A DNA stretch of 64,000 nt from Imbricaverruca yamaguchii (taxonomy: Eukaryota > Arthropoda > Thecostraca > Neoverrucidae), in assembly GCA_034440575.1 (NCBI GenBank), contig JAOTOL010001079.1, forward strand, positions 62,001 to 126,000. Reading direction: 5' to 3'. The position numbers were made by a program, and so were the translations under genes. Below, in pieces: positions 1-11,640 of this stretch (position 1 is the first letter of the stretch; each line of letters begins with the position of its first letter). A model generated the notes under the pieces. It was not told the DNA's origin and did no database searches. It saw nothing but the letters and a program-made list of their open reading frames with translations.

Positions 1-60
1 GTATCGTTCTTAATAAATGATTACCATTAGTATGGATTCCAAATGACCAATAGAGTTGAA

Positions 61-104
61 GCCCATGAATGCGCCCTAGCCCTAAAGCCCAAATAACTAA
101 CCAC
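61..104 (+). repeat. 3' tail of Jockey-like LINE or its SINE
   Basis: The stretch carries GCGCCCTAGCCCTAAAGCCC followed by AAATAACTAACC. The same tail is at 13319-13386, 27437-27482 (reverse), 37130-37197 and, attached to LINE coding remnants, at 51243-51300. It is therefore read as a severely 5'-truncated insertion. Confidence 0.6.
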
Positions 105-149
105 AGCCACGCTGCTGAATATCCGATATCCAGCAGTGTGGCTGTGGTT
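99..149. repeat. 51-bp near-perfect palindrome
   Basis: Two 25-base arms face each other around a single central base, with two mismatches. The arms begin AACCACAGCCAC and end GGCTGTGGTT. The palindrome abuts the LINE tail just before it. The loop is too short for a normal microRNA hairpin. Confidence 0.7.
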
Positions 150-815
150 GTTCTATGTTCTAAATATCGTGTCGCGGCCGTGCAATGACTAGGGTTGCCG
201 TACGATGGCCTAACCGCAATGGTACTGCCACCGTACGGTCATCTTTCGATCATATTCCGTAGATGCATATGTATGTATGTGTATACATATATGCATATAT
301 ATATTGCCTGGGATGACACTCAGAATGGGAAACCTACTTTCCAGGTTTGGAGTCGGAGTGCAAACAGATTTCTTCCGGAGTACATTTTCATTGGCATATT
401 ATTTTTTTATGCATGGAATCTATGTACCGGTAACGGACATGAAAATCATATGTACCTAGTCAGTACCTATGTAATACGTATAAGTAATACATGTTGTCAT
501 TTTTGGTCACATCAAAGCATAGAAACAAAGAAGTGAACAATGAATGGCACTGCAAGACAGGGAGTTGTGATGATCAGCTCAGCCTTGTCTCTTATAATTC
601 ACAGGAGCAATGCACTTCCCTTTCACTGTTGGTTTCAGTGCAAGGCTAGCCAAATGAAAAACAAATACAAACACTTCACACTTCACCCTCAGTTCAGAGC
701 GCACACCTGACTACCTACGCAGCCACTTCACTGCGTGATATGGAACCCTATGATACCCAACACCACTACCTCACATGCGACAGTCAGAAGCTATAGCGGT
801 GCACAATGCAAAAGA
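150..815. other. No recognised feature
   Basis: AT-rich, with a short TATG/TATA-rich run at 262-303. Short open frames here have no recognisable domain and look accidental. Confidence 0.5.
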
Positions 816-849
816 TCAGTCAAGGTCTTGTGTTTGCAGTATAACACTG

Positions 850-2030
850 TTAAACATGTGTTCAAAGTTGCTAATGGTCATGACATATAAAAAAAACACC
901 TTGCACTGATTGGTTGAAAGACGGATTTTAGAACAGAAAATGGTAACGAAGCAAACTCTGATCGGCGGCCTCCGGGACTCTGGAAGACGTCTCTTAACCC
1001 GCGCATGTCCGGAGGGGGTCGGCAGATGTCTGCCCCTCCGGGGTTTCCTCATTTCCCGCCAAACTAATAGGGTTAGCAAGGCGAAACCTCGCACAGCTGT
1101 TTATTGGTCTTTATCGCATATCTTCATACATTTTTAATCCTGGGCCGTCTCAGGTCAGGTCACCAGGTCAGGCGAAGTGACCAGACTACACTCGGAGTTC
1201 TAGGTGGCATAACTTCCACAATAATTGGGCGATTGAGTTAAAACATATAGCATGTCGTGATCTCATCAGGGACCATAATATGTATATCGGGTTTTTTTCG
1301 TAGCATTGACCTTAGGTCAGGTCGCTGCCGTGGCTTCCTCATTAAAGGGCTATGGTAAAATACACAAATGTTTCCTAGTTACATATTTGCGCCCGGAATG
1401 ATCTCACGACGGTTGTGGCATGTAGATGGAAGCTATGCTCAATGCTACCGCTGACATTTTTGCTCAGTGGCCTCACCAAGATCTCAGGTCACTTGAGATC
1501 ACTACACATTTATGCGCATTGCATCGCACTGCATTGAGCTAGAAGGCTGAAGATACCGTCATTGTGCTTGTATCGCCAAGACGTGTCGATTGATACCTTA
1601 CATGACATCCCTTGGCCTTGACCTGAGGTCATGACTTCATGACCTTGACCTAGGTTTCGGTTGACCTGACCTTAAATTACATCGCCTATTGTCGGTAGCG
1701 CATTTCAAGGACTGTCGAATAGCGTTCGCCATTTGTTTCTAGCTGTTACAGGTCCTGAGATATGTGTCAATATCTGAGTTCCACCTGATCTGGTCGAATT
1801 TGACCTATGATGGCCCAGTGACCTGAATATTGACCTGAGTGAAACAAATTACCCGGACACTTTCGATAGAGCCCGTCACCAGCTACCCAACGCCGTTTTC
1901 AGTTTGTCGCTAGCTAGCCTAGTTCCAGAGATCTTAGGGGGACAGACATCTGCCCCCCCCCCCGGACATGCGAAGTTGGCGCGGACCGCCGGACGTGCGA
2001 GTGTTAAAACTGTCACTTTTTACCACTGTA
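850..2030. repeat. AGGTCA-rich dispersed repeat with inverted C-rich modules
   Basis: A module around 1003-1045 (CGCATGTCCGG, then GGCAGATGTCTGCC) recurs in inverse orientation around 1934-1971 (GACAGACATCTGCC, then CCGGACATGCG). The interval between them is filled with AGGTCA/TGACCT words, for example at 1149-1180, 1309-1322 and 1614-1670. This looks like one end-inverted repeat, but no target duplication was found, so the boundaries are approximate. Confidence 0.4.
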
Positions 2031-2888
2031 GGGTGTCTCGAAAGCAGGTTTCTGGAGACGCATCAGCCGAATTCGTAGCAGCCGGAGGCCACTGCTCAGT
2101 GCGCAGGCGCGAGGTTTGGCACGTCGTCGGTATTTCCGGTGATTGTGGTTCGGTGTAGTGTGTGTTCGGATGTCATCTGTGTGTTTGATAGTATGAAGTT
2201 GCTAGTTTATTTGGTAATCATAAGTAGAGTAGCATGTTTGGTGGATGCTTGCTCCAATCTTGTATGTGTATTTTGTGGTATTTTAGTTTTAGTGGTATTT
2301 TTGTTCCTTCTGCATGTTTGTGTCGGAGTACATGTGGAGCCCATTCTATCCAGTATGAACCCTGGGTGCAAAAATGTTTTAAGAGATGAAATCTCTAAAG
2401 AAGTGCCTTTATTCCCACCCTGGTGACACTAGCCAGATGGTCAAGTTGGTGTCAATTCCACGACAGAGAGTGCGCCTGGCACATCTGAGATTACGACTCA
2501 GGCAGACCCACCCCGCCGAGAAGAAAGTATATCAGCTATATTAGTTTTGCCGCCAGCTCTCAAGGTGGAAGGACGCGCCCCCGAGCTCCAGGTTTCCAGA
2601 TAAGTCGCTGCAGAACAGGGCAGTACTCTAGTCTAAGCTGTGGATAGGTGCTTAGCAATTACTTCTCTTATTATATTTCATTAGGTTTTATCTTATAAGC
2701 ATTTTCGTAGCACGCAAACTATACTATATTAACCTAGCGACGCCGCAGGACGCCATCTTTGGCTTCGGCGTGTTCTCGACTCTTCGATTTCTGTAGTAGG
2801 AGATATTACAAGTGTGTAGATTTGATAAGTACATTAGACAACATTCATACTATCCTAACATACTTTATTTATTTTTTTGGTGTGCATA
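2031..2888. other. Region upstream of CR1 copy 1, possibly more of its 5' UTR
   Basis: A moderately GC-rich start (2040-2160) is followed by T- and G-rich sequence. No coding domain is visible. It may be the true 5' part of the LINE, but the other copy in this window is cut before this point, so it cannot be decided. Confidence 0.3.
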
Positions 2889-3535
2889 GTGTGTTTGGTG
2901 TTGAAGTTTAAGATAGTTTAATTAGTAGTAAGTTGGGGGTATTCATAAGTGCTGTGTGACTGTTCATTTTTCTGTCTAGCCATAAGTGATATCAAAGGGA
3001 TATTTATATAGTTGTCTACTTGTGTGGAAGACAATTAGATTAGACATCTTGTTTAGTTATTTAATTTATTTATAAAAAAAAACAATTAAAAAAAAAACAA
3101 TTGTTTAATAGTTTCTGCTTTTCTTGAGGCACTCAGATATTTAACTGACAGTATAGGAGGTAGCGCTTTATAGTGAATGATAGTTAGCTTTCTTGTCGGT
3201 TGTTTAGCAAGTGTGTTTGGTGTTGAAGTTTAAGATAGTTTAATTAGTAGTAAGTTGGGGGTATTCATAAGTGCTGTGTGACTGTTCATTTTTCTGTCTA
3301 GCCATAAGTGATATCAAAGGGATATTTATATAGTTGTCTACTTGTGTGGAAGACAATTAGATTAGACATCTTGTTTAGTTATTTAATTTATTTAAAAAGA
3401 AAAGAAAACAAAAAAAAAACGAACAATTGTTTAATAGTTTCTGCTTTTCTTGAGGCACTCAGACATTTAACTGACAGTATAGGAGGTAGCGATTTATAGT
3501 GAATGATAGTTAGTTTTTTTGTCGGTTGTTTAGCA
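2889..3535 (+). promoter_or_regulatory. Tandem 5' UTR monomers of CR1 copy 1
   Basis: A unit of about 321 bp starting GTGTGTTTGGTGTTGAAG is present twice, from 2889 and from 3210, and the second runs into the ORF1 leader. The two differ mainly in the A-rich stretch near 3073-3100 / 3395-3425. LINEs of other groups (mouse L1) carry promoter monomers in tandem, so promoter function is an inference by analogy. The reverse-strand copy ends inside one monomer. Confidence 0.65.
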
Positions 3536-3592
3536 AGTTAATTTAGCAAGTTAATTTGAATCTAAATCTAGGCATAAGCTGCAGCGTTTAGG

Positions 3593-4548
3593 ATGGTTTC
3601 GACCAGGATGCAGGCACTAGAGGAAGAAATTAGGACCCTTAAGGCAGAGGTTTCCAACCTCAAGGCTGCCCTTGTTGCACAGGGTAGGCAAGATAAAGCA
3701 ACAAGGGGTCAATCCGTAGCAGGGACATCATATGCCCAGGTGGTCGCAGGCCACCAGGTAGCTGAGGTTTCCCCTACTGTGGAGGTGGCTGGGATCTCTC
3801 AAGAGGGGAGTGTTAATAGTGTTAATAGTGAACAGAGGAGGGTAGTTCTGGTAGGTCACAGGAGGGGAAGTGGCATGAGGTCAGGGGGTGGAGGATTTGG
3901 AGACGCGAACCTAAGGAAAGGGTCAGTGAGTGGCAGGTGGCAGGTGGTAGGAGCGGGAGGAAGTGTAGCCGACCGGCCCAGCGGGCAGGCATAGTAACAA
4001 CAAATATGTTCCAGGCATTGGATGACTGCCCCCAGGATAGCAGTAGTAAGGAGTCAGTGCTGGTCATAGGAGACTCTCGTGTGCGTCATTTAGAGCGGGT
4101 ATTTTGTAAAGGTAGGAGGGACAGGAGGTGCATCACCAGGCCTGGTGCCAAGGTGAAGGACCTGGTAACTGCGGTGGCACAGGTCACCAGTGATCACCAG
4201 TTTAACACAGTCATAGTGCATGTAGGGGTAAATAACATAGGTCATACTAGGAGCGAGGAGCTTCTGCGGGAGTACAGGGCCCTTCTGGCCACCCTGAAGG
4301 GTACCAATAGAGTGCTTGTAACAGGAATTTTGCCTAGGGCTGGAGCCTCCCCTGAGTGGAGCTCTAGGGCACTGGCAGCTAACACCAGGGTAGGAAAGCT
4401 CTGCCAGGAGCTAGGTTTTACATTTGTAGACGAGTGGAGCAGGTTTTATGCATCGTGGGACCTCTATCAGAAGGATGGCCTGCATTTTTCTGAGAAGGGG
4501 GTCCATGTGTTAGGCAAAGTATATGAGCATGTCCTTCAGGGAAACTAG
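3593..4548 (+). pseudogene. CR1 ORF1 protein (coiled coil plus SGNH/GDSL esterase), frameshifted
   Basis: ORF1 of CR1-type LINEs is an RNA-binding or chaperone protein of the ribonucleoprotein particle that often carries an SGNH-hydrolase (esterase) domain. The ATG at 3593 opens with a leucine/glutamate-rich helix (MQALEEE, LKAEVSNLKAAL) that looks like a coiled coil. The frame breaks near 3840, where three G replace the four G of the other copy, and resumes in the frame running to 4548. The second part has the esterase blocks GDSRVR, HVGVNN (G-x-N) and DGLHFSEKG (D-x-x-H). All three catalytic blocks are retained here, whereas the reverse copy has lost the G-x-N block. Confidence 0.88.
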
Positions 4549-4556
4549 GAAATGGG

Positions 4557-7500
4557 GTGGGGAGGGATGAAATTGCATTGCCAACTCAGGAATATTCCAA
4601 TAGTGTCAGCCAAGGCAATAGAACCTCAAAGTCTGCAAATAGGGACAGCAGCAACTCAAGGGGACAGAGTTATAGTTCATCTAGTGATAAAAGAACTCCT
4701 CAATATGAAAAAGCCAAAGGTGGTTATGCAGCATTTGTTAAGTGTATGATGTTTAATGCTCAGAGTATCCGTTCCAAATTTGATGAGTTCAAGTGTTATG
4801 TTGCTGAGGAGGAACCGGATTTTGTTTGCATTACGGAGGCATGGGTCAGTGAAGGATATTTTGGAGATAACTTACAGGACTATGAGATCCAGGGATACAA
4901 TATGTTTTCGTGCAATAGGGGTCCAGCAATGAAAGGGGGTGGTGTAATGCTCTATGTGAATAGCTTATTCAGTTCTCAAAAAGTAGCAGGTGGGGATAAA
5001 AATGTGTCTGTGGAGTCCATTTGGCTTGATGTCACTGTGGGAAAAGGCAACAGCAATACTCTTAGGATAGGAGCTTTCTACCGATCAGGAACCCTGCCAC
5101 ATTCTCAGCAACTGGAGCTTGACAAGGTGATTTGTGAGGAAATCAGTAGAAACTTTAAGAGGAAGTGCCTTATTCTTGGTGACTTTAATCTAAAAGGTTA
5201 TGAAAATGCTGGTGTTGGCTCCCCATCATGCAAAATGTTCAGGAAATGCCTTGAAGAGGACCTGTTCTTACACCAGTTTGTATCGGAACCTACCAGGCAT
5301 GGTTCATTCTAGGACCTTGTATTCTCGGATTTAAGTGACTTGGTTCAAGACTTGACTGTAGGCGAAACTCTGGGAAAAAGTGACCATAACATAGTTAGAT
5401 TCAAGGCACATGTAGGGGAAACTATCAAGGATAATTTGGTAAAGGTTCCAAATTTCAACAAAGCAGACTTTAACGGCATGAGAGCGGCTTTAAGTGCCAT
5501 CAGATGGGAAGAAGAATTCTCCAATTTAAATGCCTGTGAAATGTGGGAAAAGTTCAAATCTTACTTAAAGGAAACTCAGATTAGACATGTCCCCCAAAAG
5601 CAAAGACGCAAAAGAAGGGTAGGAAAGCCAGCATGGCTTACACCAGACGTGATAAAAGCAATTAGGGCTAAGAAAACTGCATTTAGAGTTTTTAAAGAAG
5701 CCTCAAATGTCATTAATCTAAAGGCGTATCGAAAAGCTAGAGACACTGTGAAGCAAAAAACCAGAGCAGCAAAGCGAGCAAAGGAACTGGATTTAGCTAG
5801 AAACTGTAATGGGGACAGTAAAAAGTTCTTTAGTTTCTACAAGCTGAGTAAAGTTTCTAACACAATTGGTCCACTGGAAGTAAACGGGACTACATTGGGT
5901 GAGGATAGTGAGATGGTTGAGGAGCTGAGCAAGCAGTTCAAATCAGTGTTTACATTGGAAGATATGACCAACCTGCCGACCGTACACCATAGGTCAGATA
6001 CATGGGATCTGACAAATGATGTTGATTTCATTGGTAGTGATGTTGTTTACAATCATATCAGGAAAATAAAGCCAAATAAGGCAGCAGGACCTGATGATAT
6101 TTATGCTAGGGTGTTGCGGGAAACTGAAAAGGAACTGGCATTTCCACTTAGTATAATATTTTGTAGATCAGTTTCACATAATGAAATTCCAACCGATTGG
6201 AAAAGGGCAAATGTAGTTCCTATTTTCAAGAAAGGAGAAAGAGGGAAAGTTGAAAACTATAGGCCAATAAGTCTCACATCCCTAGTCTGCAAGGTACTCG
6301 AATCAATTATCAAGGATAGAATAGTTAGTTATCTGGAAGGTAGCAGATTGATTCAAGATACTCAACATGGATTTAGAAAAGGACGATCGTGTCTCACAAA
6401 CCTCTTGGACTTTTTGAACTTCGCCACAGAACAATTTGATCAGGGCAATCAGGTTGATGTAGCATATCTTGACTTTAGTAAGGCCTTTGACAAGGTACCC
6501 CATAAACGGTTAATGATACAGCTTCAGTCCCATGGTATTGCAGGTAGCATCTTAAAATGGATAGAGTTGTGGCTTTCAGATAGACAGCAAAGAGTGATGC
6601 TAAATGGTACAAAGTCATCATGGCAAAATGTTCTTAGTGGAGTCCCCCAGGGGTCAGTACTAGGGCCATTACTGTTCATTATATTTGTAAATAACATTGA
6701 AAGTGGCCTAAGCAGTAAAGTTTTGAAATTTGCAGATGATTTGAAGGTCTTTAGGGCAATAACAGGTCAGGATGAGCATATCTCGCTGCAAAAAGACTTA
6801 GACGAACTTGTGAAGTGGGCCGAAGAATGGCAAATGAAATTTAACTTTGATAAGTGCAAAATCATGCATGTAGGTAAGCAGCATATGAAGGCTCCATACT
6901 TGATGGGTGGCCAAGTGCTATCAGTGACTCAACAGGAGAAGGATTTAGGTGTTATTCTAAACACAAAATTGGGGGCATCAGAACAGACCAAGGAAGCCAG
7001 GAAGAAGGCACTGAGAATGCTCGGGGCAATAAATAGGAATGTATCATACAGAAGTGAGGAAGTGATCAGGAAGCTTTACTGTGCATACGTCAGGCCACAT
7101 TTGGAATACTGCATCCAAGCTTGGTCTCCTAGCTATGAAAAAGATTGTTGGCTTTTAGAGAGAGTACAAAAGAGGGCTACAAAAATGGTTAATGGCATAA
7201 GCAACCTGGCATGTGAGGAAAGATTGAAGAAATTGAATATGTTTTCACTTAGATATAGAAGGCTGAGAGGGGATCTCATCGAGATCTTTAAATTTGTCAA
7301 TGGTCTGGAGAGGGGATACCTTGGGGAAATGTTTGAATTTAACAGAAATGATGCAATTAGAGGTCATAAATTCAAAATTAAAATTAACCACAGCAGAACA
7401 AGGTTAAGGAAAACTTTCTTCACCAACAGGGTAGTGGAACACTGGAACCAGCTGCCAGAAAACATCGTCAGTAGCAGAACATTGAACATCTTTAAAAACA

Positions 7501-7559
7501 GCATAGACAATCATTATAAGAATAGAGGGCTTGCTTTTCAGTATTACAGGGAGGGCTGA
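4557..7559 (+). pseudogene. CR1 ORF2: AP-like endonuclease plus reverse transcriptase, one stop codon
   Basis: ORF2 nicks the target DNA and copies the element RNA there (target-primed reverse transcription). The open frame starts nine bases after the ORF1 stop. The first in-frame ATG is at 4746, just before the endonuclease core (NAQSIRSK), so translation may start there or by reinitiation. Endonuclease motifs are ITEAW, GDFN and SDHN. Reverse transcriptase motifs are AGPDD, YRPISLTS, AYLDFSKAFDKV, GVPQGSVLGPLLF and the catalytic FADD. A TAG at 5310-5312 sits between the endonuclease GDFN and SDHN blocks; the sister copy reads a sense codon there. Otherwise the frame is open for 1000 codons. 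Confidence 0.93.
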
Positions 7560-7738
7560 TTGGCAGATTTGGTGGGCAACTGGTTCAGTGTACAGAGTGC
7601 AACCAAGAAGGGCCCTTGTGGCTCAGAGTTGCACTGATCTTTTATGTCTTTATGTTTATGAAGCCCTGGTTGTTGCGGCGTTCCATCCACCCTGGGACAC
7701 GGCAAAGGTAAGGAGACCTTGCGGCAGCGGCAACAGCC

Positions 7739-7918
7739 GTGAGGGCGCCCTGTGATTGCGTTGTGGTCGTCGTGAGGGCGCCCTGTGATTGCGTTGTGGT
7801 CGTCGTGAGGGCGCCCTGTGATTGCGTTGTGGTCGTCGTGAGGGCGCCCTGTGATTGCGTTGTGGTCGTCGTGAGGGCGCCCTGTGATTGCGTTGTGGTC
7901 GTCGTGAGGGCCCCTCAC
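7739..7918. repeat. 33-bp minisatellite, about 5.5 copies
   Basis: Units starting GTGAGGGCGCCC and ending GTGGTCGTC begin at 7739, 7772, 7805, 7838 and 7871, with a partial unit at 7904. Copies are practically identical. Because 33 is a multiple of 3, open frames appear on both strands. These are not taken as genes. Confidence 0.95.
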
Positions 7919-8429
7919 GGTTTGCCAACTAGCGATTTGCGGTCTGCCAACGCATTTTGATTTCTTGACATACGATTGCTGTGCGAACCGGTAACACTTG
8001 TGAACATACTTCTGCTATCACAAGTCTCATAAGTACCAAGATTCATAAGATCCAAAGCTGCCAGATAACTTCTATAATATCCGCGGATAGGGCGGATTCA
8101 CAAGTACCCGGTGTCATAAGTTCCAAAAATAGTTCTGTATTCTACCGCTAGATGACATCGTAAATATTAGGCACCAGAGCTTACTTGCGTGCCGACAGAT
8201 GGCAGGCCGCATTTGCTGTGTGCTTCAAAAAGGCTACCAAATTCATGAGCCGGGAAATTTTCAACAAGTTATAGAGATTTTGTGTCTAGAATACCAAGTG
8301 TCCCTAAACAAAGGAATGCCGACGGTCTAGTCCCAGCCTGCCGTAAATTCGTCAAAGTTAAAGACGACATATTCATATTCATATTCAGTTCGCAAATTCG
8401 CCGAATATCTAAGAAATGCAAACTCTTTA
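7919..8429. other. No recognised feature
   Basis: Unique-looking AT-rich sequence with short repeated words (CATAAGTACC / CATAAGTTCC). No coding signal. Confidence 0.4.
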
Positions 8430-9614
8430 GAATTCCTTCAAAATTGGCACACATGTAGTACTAGATGAACTGAACATCATGACTATAAAAGCTAAGCAGG
8501 ACGCTCTTGAACAGCTGAAATATTCCAGGTGAAACATCTGGGTCATTCAGGTCGTGAACTCCTCAGGAATTCTTCCAAATGGGCACAAATGTACTCTTGG
8601 ATGCATTGATGACCATGAGCAAAAAACCTGAAGGGATGTTCATAAAAGGCAAAAAGTATGTGCATCAAAACGTCTCCTGGAAAAATTATCCTGGACCAAT
8701 GCAGCGATTAAAAACACAAAACTTTTTTTTAACTTGCACGTCAAGTTAGATTGATATTCGATCCCTACCTGTGGAATATCGTGAAAACGAGCATGCTGGT
8801 GGACCTCGGTACACTGATTATCGTGAGTACAATCAAGAAGCCGCATTGCAAAACACCACTGGGATATTCATGGTCAAAGGTCAAAGGTCATCAAAATTTA
8901 CTTCGAAATTAGCAGATGGGTAGTACTCGATACACTAATTACATGAGCATACAAGCTAAGAGGAGCATTCACGATCAGCTGAGATATGCAGCGTCAAAGG
9001 TTAGGGTTATTGAGGTTGGATTCTTCAGATTCCGTTAAAAATTGGTGGAACAGTCATAATTGATGCACGGATCATCATGAGCACAAAGGCTAAGAGGGCC
9101 GTTCATAAACAGCTGAGTTATCCAAGATCAAAGGTCGAGATCATTGGGGTCGGACCACTGATATATTTTGTTAATGGCACATATGTAGTCCAGGATTAAC
9201 TGACGACCATGAGCATGAATGATAAAGCGGCGTTGCTAAACAGTTGAGCTATTCAGTGTCAAGGGTCAGGGCCATTGAGATCAGACTATTCAGATTGTCT
9301 TCAAAGTTTGAACACGCGGAGTAATTGACGCACCGACCATCATCAGCACAAAAGCTCAGAGGGCGGGGTCATTGGGGTGGGACTTCTTATAATTCATTCA
9401 AAATTGGCATACATTTAGTCTAGGATGAACTGACCCTCATGAGCATACACGCTAAGATGGACGTTCATAAGCGGCTGGAGTATTTGTGTCCAAACTGCTA
9501 TGGGTGTGCATATGCAGCGATTAATAGCACAAAACGAATATCAATCTGCACATCAAGCAACATTAAAATGTGATTTTTACAGGGGGAGCATCGTGAAAAC
9601 TAGCATACTGGTAG
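8430..9614. repeat. Degenerate tandem array of ~140-bp units, segment 1
   Basis: Units recur with the order CAAAATTGGCAC, a TGAACTGAC-like word, CATGAGCAT, GCTAAGA, GTTCATAA, CAGCTGA, AAGGTCA. Starts fall near 8437, 8575, 9037, 9170, 9301 and 9397. The array continues at 11003-11640 after an inserted foldback element, and a further block is at 26810-27440. Copies are strongly diverged. Confidence 0.65.
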
Positions 9615-11002
9615 GGTAAACGGACAAATGTACGTAAAGCAAATGTATGCGTGACAAACGTCCATACTGAAATGTACCGAAACAAATGTACGTAGGCATA
9701 GATGTACGTATGGGAATCGTTCGTAAGCGCATATGTATGTATGACAAATGTAGTTAAGCGCAAATGTACGTATGATAAATGTACGTACACGCAAATACAC
9801 GGAGGTGCAAAAGTGCGTATGCCCAAGTGTTCGGAGACGCAAATATACGTATGCATAACATGTTCGTAAATATACGCAAGCGCAAAAGTACATATGGAAA
9901 ATGTACGTATGCGCAAATGTACGCAAGTACAAATGTACGTATGCGTAGATGTACGCAAGCACAAATGTACGGATGTGCAACTGTACGTATGCGTAAATGT
10001 ACGTGCGCACAGAAGTACGAATGAACAAGGGCACGTCAGAGCAGAGGTACGTATACACAAATGTGCGCATGCACAAATCCATGTATGCGCAGATGTACGC
10101 AAGCACATATGTCCCTAAGAGCAAATGCAGACATGTGCAATTGTGCTCATGTCCAAATGTACGTATGCGAAATGTACATAATTTCCAAAAGCACGTATGC
10201 GTAAATGAGCGCATGTACAAAGGTACGTATACGCAAATGTACGTAAGTGCAAATGTATGTAAGAATAAAAGCATATAAGAGCAAATGTACGTAAACGTAC
10301 AAGTATGTAAACGCACATGTACGTAAAAGTAAATGTATGTATAAGCCAATGCGCGTACAGTTACGCATACGTATCTCTACGTTTTCATACGTTTGGCTGG
10401 GTACGTATGCCATACACACATTTGCGCTTACGTATATTCGCCTATGGACCTTTACCATGCACATATTTGCTCTTGTGTACATCTGCCATACATCTATTTG
10501 CCATGAGTATTTTTGTGCCTTCGTACTTACGTTCATCTGCCTTATGTAAGTTTGCGCTTACGTCCATATGAGCCTGCATGCCATTGCTCTGACATACTTT
10601 TGCGCTGACGCATATTCGCAATCATGCATACGTACATTTGCGATTACGTACTTTTGTGCATTCGTACATCTGCTCTTATATATCATTGCGCATACGTACA
10701 TTTGCGCTTACATACATTTACGCTAACGCACTATTGCGCTTACGTACATTTGCGCATACGTGTGCTTGCGCTTACGTCCATTTCCGCTTACGTATATCTG
10801 CGATGATGTATTTTTGAACCGCGTACGTACATTCAAATATCAGCAGTGATATATCTCGGTTACACAAATGTCCATTTGCACGTATGTACGTTTGCGCTGA
10901 CGTATCTTGCGTACATATGTCATACGTACCTTTGTGCATACGTGCATTTGCTTACTTACATTTACTTAGGTATGTCGTCATGCGTACATTTGTCCGAGAA
11001 TC
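9615..11002. mobile_element. Foldback-type element A1, palindromic array of GCAAATGTACGTA
   Basis: The left half (to about 10340) is a degenerate tandem of 12-13-bp units read GCAAATGTACGTA. The right half (from about 10345) is the same unit in inverse orientation, TACGTACATTTGC. The ends are GGTAAACGGACAAATG and CATTTGTCCGAG. The element interrupts the 140-bp array. A second member with the same ends is at 39173-40108. Flanking TACTGGTAG and TACCAGTTG could be a decayed 9-bp duplication, but this is weak. The many long open frames over it arise from the short period and are not genes. Confidence 0.7.
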
Positions 11003-11640
11003 TACCAGTTGAACTTGGTCCACTGATTATCATGCGCATATTCAAGAAGCCCTATCACAAAAAAAAGCTACGGAGATTTTCGGGGTCAAGGATCAAAGGC
11101 CATCGAGATCGGCCTCGTCTAGATTTCCTTCAAAATTGTTGCACTTGATGCACTGGTCACCATGACCATACAGGCTGGGAGGGGCGTTCGTAAACAGCCG
11201 AATTACTCAAGGTCAAAGTCGGGATCATTAAGATCGATCTCTCATAATTGTTTCAAGATTGCCACACATATAGTCCAAGATGCGCTGATGGTCATGAGCA
11301 TGAAGGCTCACAAGGGCCATCATGAACAGCTGGATTATTGGGCCAAAATATTTCCCGGTGTGTTTATGCCGCGATTGAAAACAAAACACCAATGGCAAAC
11401 TGCACGTCAAGCTAAATCAATATTTTATGCTTCCCAGTGGAACATCATGAAAGCCAACATACTGGTAGAGCTCGGCATCCTGATTAACATGAGCAAACAC
11501 AAGAATACGTATTACACAAGACCACATATATATTTAGGATCAAAAGTCAAATGTCATCGAGGTTGGACGCCTCCGATTTCTTTCAAAATTGGTTCTCGGG
11601 AAGCACACCTTGTAGAAGGGCTGAAATACAAAGTTATATA
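11003..11640. repeat. Degenerate ~140-bp array, continuation
   Basis: The order of words seen before 9600 resumes here: CTTGGTCCACTGATTATCATG, AGATTTCCTTCAAAATTG, GACCATACAGGCT, GGTCAAAG. The segment GAACATCATGAAAGCCAACAT at 11441 and onward parallels 8780-8800 and 9590-9610. Confidence 0.6.

Larger units (their letters stand above)
2889..7658 (+). mobile_element. CR1-clade LINE, copy 1, nearly full length
   Basis: The order is 5' UTR monomers, ORF1 (coiled coil plus SGNH esterase), ORF2 (endonuclease plus reverse transcriptase) and a short 3' UTR. The element ends in TCTTTTATGTCTTTATGT, an 8-bp-type 3' repeat typical of CR1 elements. It is about 4.8 kb. It is closely similar to the reverse copy at 21316-25599. 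ORF1 has a one-base deletion near 3840 and ORF2 a single in-frame TAG at 5310-5312, so this copy is not autonomous as it stands, but the damage is slight and suggests recent activity of the family. Confidence 0.92.

Noticed and set aside
99..149. A microRNA precursor
   Set aside because: A one-base loop cannot form a normal precursor hairpin, and there is no further stem.
195..536. A short membrane-type protein
   Set aside because: Low-complexity Tyr/Ile-rich translation of AT-rich DNA, with no signal beyond being open.
7544..7960. Open frames of 73-124 codons over the 33-bp minisatellite
   Set aside because: The period is a multiple of three, so frames remain open on both strands by construction.
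9563..10806. Many overlapping long open frames on both strands
   Set aside because: They come from the 12-13-bp tandem unit; the translations are Tyr/Thr/His-rich repeats without domains.
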